Assembly: GCF_023229025.1 (NCBI RefSeq)
Contig: NZ_JALOAA010000057.1
Span: 1-9,531, forward strand
DNA from: Sulfurimonas sp.
GTDB taxonomy: Bacteria; Campylobacterota; Campylobacteria; Campylobacterales; Sulfurimonadaceae
DNA: 9,531 nucleotides
Direction of reading: 5' to 3'
In this document: positions 6,948 through 9,531 of the stretch, piece after piece
How positions within the stretch are numbered: position 1 is the first letter of the stretch
How the letters are laid out: each line of letters starts with the position of its first letter
Position numbers and translations under genes: made by a program
The notes under the pieces: generated by a model
Told to the model about the DNA's origin: nothing
The model's database searches: none
What the model saw: only the letters and a program-made list of their open reading frames with translations

Positions 6948-7018
6948 CACTTTATTTAAAAATTGTTGTGCCAATATCTAAATGCAAATCAATCAACCAA
7001 ACAGACAAAAATTATACG

Positions 7019-7078
7019 ATGGTTTATAAATATTTAAATTTAACAGATGCTGATATAAAGATTGTGGAGGGAATTTAA
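7019..7078 (+). other. Possible 19-codon upstream reading frame coupled to the unknown 623-residue gene
   Basis: A short frame encodes MVYKYLNLTDADIKIVEGI and stops at TAA 7076-7078. The last A is also the first base of the next gene's ATG (TAATG). Its final codons are formed by the strong GGAGGGA ribosome-binding site of that gene (7066-7072), so translation through it would deliver ribosomes straight to the next start. No Shine-Dalgarno sequence is visible before its own ATG. It could be a leader peptide, the remnant of a longer upstream gene, or chance. The same frame stays open back to about 6926, which fits decay of a longer gene or just a long gap without stops. Confidence 0.25.
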
Positions 7079-8949
7079 TGTCAAGAGACTATGATGGACA
7101 ATGTCGAAGAATGGACTTGAACTTACGCGGAGATTTTCCATATTTGACAACAACGATTTATAAAATAGATGAATATTCATATAAAATACATGTTAAAAAT
7201 TATAGAAATTTTCAAGAACTATATCAGCACTTTGATAATAAGGTAAGATATATAACAACTAATGTTAGACTGACAGAAATAATGCCAAATAAGTATGTTT
7301 TGATATTGCCTCAAATTGATGACAAAAACATTTCAAAAGATTTTGAAGGAGTGGCTTTTACAAATCCTTTACTACTCACACACATTGACGCAAAATATAA
7401 TGATGCTGTTATTCTTGGATTTAGTGAGAATCATGACAATCAAACACTTAATTTAAAACTTTTAAATTCAATTTCGCTCAATAGAGCTAAACAAATAGAA
7501 AATGAATTAAATGCAATAAAAATTCCTTATCAATTTATTGTTTCATTAGAAAGTGATAATGTTATTAAGCAAAAAATACCTTCTGTAAAAACAGATCCAA
7601 TGACAATACAGTCATCAAAAACTTTCAAATCATTAAAGCTACCATTTATTGAACGAGATGAAAAGTTATGGTTTGACAATATTGATAATATTTACAAGGG
7701 AGAGATTGGCAAAGCTAATATATATTTTTTTGATCAAAAGAAAACAAAATGTTTAATAAATTTGACAATGTTACATAATGTAAATATACGTAATTTACTA
7801 CTTCTTTATGATGTGATATATTGTGCAATGCCTTTAGTTGATACAATGAATGAGGTACTAAATTTACAAAAACTTTCTCGTGATGACTTATTATATTTAG
7901 TAAAAATTGGCAGAATTATTTTTGTAAATATGCAACCCGAGTCAAGAATGGACTATGGTTTTTTAAATGAAGTTTATCAAGAAAATAGCAATGCTATTGT
8001 AGGAAGACGAGCTTTAGCAACTTTAGGTACAATCGACCTTGTAGAGATAAATAAAAATTATATCTTGAATGATCCAGATATTAATAAATTACTTTTACCT
8101 TTTTTAACTGATTTGTCAAAGTTTATGAAGTTTGAGCAGAATAAACTTGCAGATTTTTTATTTTGGCCACAAAAAGCATTGCGAAAAGGGTTTAAAAGTT
8201 TACACTTTTCGGGACCAATGGGCACATCTCATTACGGTGTTAATAATATAATAACTTCATTGTTACCGGAAGAGAAGGAGGACTTATTAGGATTTGAATT
8301 TATGGTACATAGTCTTACTATCCATTTGGCTCATGCACTTGATGCCACCTACTTCCCTTTCTATGACCTAAATAGCAAATATACAGAACATCCATACAGC
8401 ATGATGATGGCTAATATGTTGAATATGTATAAGCACATGAATATTGGAAATATCAATGAGTTTAGATTATCTTTAGATACTGATTTACAAAAAAATCCAT
8501 CAATTGATTTACTATCCATTTTTGAGATAAATGACTATATAGCAATAGATGAATTTGAACAATCAACAAACAATACATTAATCCGAAAAGGATTAAACTC
8601 TTTGTTTAGTGAATTATCAACTTTGAATGATGATGAAAGATATGAAGTAACGAAAAAATACAACACTGAAGTTGAAAAAATTGCTAAAAACCGTAAACTA
8701 AAAAGTGAAGGGCTAGATTTAGGAACTGAGATAATAAGTACTTTTACGGATGGAGTGTTTTTTCGGCAAATAGGTAAAATTTTAGGGTTGGGAAATGACA
8801 AATTAAAAAAAAGTTCTTCAAGCTATAATGAAATATCAGAACTGGTTGAGTATAAACTTTTACATGAAAAAAAGAATAAAGAAAAAGAAAAAATTTCACT
8901 ATTGTCAAAGATAAATAGGGTAGCTAGGTTGAGGAAAGATAAAAAGTAA
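7078..8949 (+). CDS. Hypothetical protein of unknown family (623 residues)
   Basis: I do not recognise this protein. The start is well supported by GGAGGGA at 7066-7072. It has no signal peptide and no clear membrane helix, so it is probably cytoplasmic. Three parts can be described. Residues 1-170 look like mixed strands and helices. Residues 190-420 hold the most conserved-looking text, including LSRDDLLYLVKIGRIIFVN (266-284), then a PESR segment (287-290) and NAIVGRRALATL (305-316). Three histidines cluster at H411, H416 and H419 (HSLTIHLAH), a possible metal or active site. Residues 520-623 are helical and charged, with a glycine-containing patch (DLGTEIISTFTDGVFFRQIG, 547-566) and a lysine-rich tail from 593. 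A+T content is clearly higher than in the transport operon: block 7441-7500 has 14 G/C in 60, against 26 in 4501-4560. This suggests a different origin. It sits alone between the operon and a signalling-type gene on the same strand. Confidence 0.75.
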   Translation: MSRDYDGQCRRMDLNLRGDFPYLTTTIYKIDEYSYKIHVKNYRNFQELYQHFDNKVRYITTNVRLTEIMPNKYVLILPQIDDKNISKDFEGVAFTNPLLLTHIDAKYNDAVILGFSENHDNQTLNLKLLNSISLNRAKQIENELNAIKIPYQFIVSLESDNVIKQKIPSVKTDPMTIQSSKTFKSLKLPFIERDEKLWFDNIDNIYKGEIGKANIYFFDQKKTKCLINLTMLHNVNIRNLLLLYDVIYCAMPLVDTMNEVLNLQKLSRDDLLYLVKIGRIIFVNMQPESRMDYGFLNEVYQENSNAIVGRRALATLGTIDLVEINKNYILNDPDINKLLLPFLTDLSKFMKFEQNKLADFLFWPQKALRKGFKSLHFSGPMGTSHYGVNNIITSLLPEEKEDLLGFEFMVHSLTIHLAHALDATYFPFYDLNSKYTEHPYSMMMANMLNMYKHMNIGNINEFRLSLDTDLQKNPSIDLLSIFEINDYIAIDEFEQSTNNTLIRKGLNSLFSELSTLNDDERYEVTKKYNTEVEKIAKNRKLKSEGLDLGTEIISTFTDGVFFRQIGKILGLGNDKLKKSSSSYNEISELVEYKLLHEKKNKEKEKISLLSKINRVARLRKDKK

Positions 8950-9166
8950 TAAAAAACTACTTAATTTAATAAAATTTATTGAAGAGTATAATGACCTGAA
9001 TCTTTAAAATATAAATTCAGCAAAGTTAATTTATAAAATCGTTAAAATATTATAAAATTCTTGGGGATTAATATGAGTTGTAAAAAAGGTTATGTTAACG
9101 ATTTACCATCTTAAAAAGTAAAGACTAAAATGTACTATAAAATATTTTGCTAAAAAAGGAATCTCT
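8950..9166. other. Gene-free AT-rich spacer with weak dyads and possible promoters
   Basis: This 217-base spacer has no convincing gene. It holds an AT-rich dyad just after the 623-residue gene (CTGAA at 8996-9000 with TTCAG at 9016-9020, plus TTTA/TAAA inside) that lacks a T-run. A second 10-base inverted repeat pairs AAATCGTTAA (9036-9045) with TTAACGATTT (9095-9104). A 13-codon frame at 9073-9114 is preceded by GGGGA (9063-9067). Two TATAAAAT -10-like boxes lie at 9051-9058 and 9136-9143. The second is suitably placed to express the next gene. Confidence 0.4.
9136..9143 (+). promoter_or_regulatory. Likely -10 box for the partial gene at the right edge
   Basis: TATAAAAT lies 23 bases before the ATG at 9167. 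That leaves a very short leader that still includes the AAGGA ribosome-binding site (9156-9160). No -35 is evident. A second identical box at 9051-9058 is a candidate for a longer leader. Confidence 0.4.
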
Positions 9167-9531
9167 ATGCCAATTAATACTCTTTCAAATATTCACAATG
9201 ATTTAGATGGTTACAACCAACTTGTAAAATTATATGAAGAGCACAAAGATGATATTTTTGAAAAAATAGATATTGAACTGCAAGTCTGGTTTGATGCAAA
9301 TCTGAGTGCACTTTTAGGTGGCATACTTGACAAAATCAAAAATGACGGACTTAATGACATTAACTTTACATATATTAAAAATGATATTCAAACCATACTT
9401 CAAAAAAATGGATTTTTATCATTTTATGGGTATCCAAAAGTTTATGACACAAATCACACTACTATCGAATATAAGAAACTAAAACCATCAGACACAAGAT
9501 ATTTTAATCAGTATCTTGAAGATGAACTTTT
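9167..9531 (+). CDS. STAS-like N-terminal part of a putative ATPase/kinase-type signalling protein (runs off the right edge)
   Basis: The first 121 codons are in the window and the frame is open to the last base. The start ATG has AAGGA at 9156-9160 with six-base spacing. The fragment is soluble and mixed helix-strand. It carries a distinctive WFDANLSALLGGILDKI (41-57), then IQTILQKNGFLSFYG (74-88) and SDTRYFNQYLEDEL (108-121). From memory, this pattern opens a family whose N-terminus resembles a STAS-type regulatory fold and whose C-terminus is a histidine-kinase-like ATPase (HATPase) domain. Such genes often have a small STAS-like partner (DUF4325) next to them. If so, the missing part should include a conserved asparagine-histidine box of HATPase type. 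The catalytic domain is not visible here, so this remains a family-level guess. It follows the unknown 623-residue gene by 217 bases and appears to have its own promoter. Confidence 0.6.
   Translation, partial: MPINTLSNIHNDLDGYNQLVKLYEEHKDDIFEKIDIELQVWFDANLSALLGGILDKIKNDGLNDINFTYIKNDIQTILQKNGFLSFYGYPKVYDTNHTTIEYKKLKPSDTRYFNQYLEDEL

Noticed and set aside
8535..8801. Open 88-codon minus-strand frame inside the unknown 623-residue gene
   Set aside because: The sense frame is much longer and has a strong ribosome-binding site. The antisense frame has no supporting signal.
6933..9531. Mobile element or CRISPR-type explanation for the AT-rich region
   Set aside because: No transposase or integrase frame, no tRNA edge, no terminal repeats and no repeat-spacer array were seen. 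Only the base composition suggests foreign origin.

Overview
The window looks like chromosomal DNA of a Campylobacterota bacterium (the former Epsilonproteobacteria, Sulfurimonas- or Sulfuricurvum-like). This is inferred from the AT-rich base composition, the short intergenic gaps, the style of LigA and TlyA, and the overlapping ligA/tlyA arrangement. I had no database search, so the genus is a guess.

Region 1 (1-2026, minus strand) is housekeeping DNA. It holds a complete NAD-dependent DNA ligase gene (ligA) and, overlapping its 3' end, the first 27 codons of tlyA (an S4-domain rRNA 2'-O-methyltransferase) on a TTG start. tlyA runs off the left edge.

Region 2 (2027-6932, plus strand) is a compact transport module. 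It contains a secreted beta-barrel outer-membrane protein; a three-gene ABC importer of the NitT/TauT (SsuA/THI5-like) class with periplasmic binding protein, permease and ATPase; and a multi-pass NnrS-family membrane protein. The last four genes are packed with a 3-base gap, a 13-base overlap and a 1-base TAATG overlap, so they are almost certainly one operon. Three Fur-box-like palindromes lie in this region: two before the outer-membrane protein gene and one over the promoter of the ABC operon. The simplest reading is an iron-responsive uptake system of unknown substrate, with NnrS as a companion. This is the most interesting system in the window.

Region 3 (6933-9531) is more AT-rich and looks like accessory DNA. 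It contains a 623-residue protein that I cannot assign to any family, preceded by a possible 19-codon upstream frame coupled to it by TAATG. A 217-base gene-free stretch with weak dyads follows. The window ends in the first 121 codons of a protein that resembles the N-terminal, STAS-like part of a family that usually continues into a histidine-kinase-type ATPase domain. No transposase, integrase, tRNA, rRNA or CRISPR array was seen anywhere.
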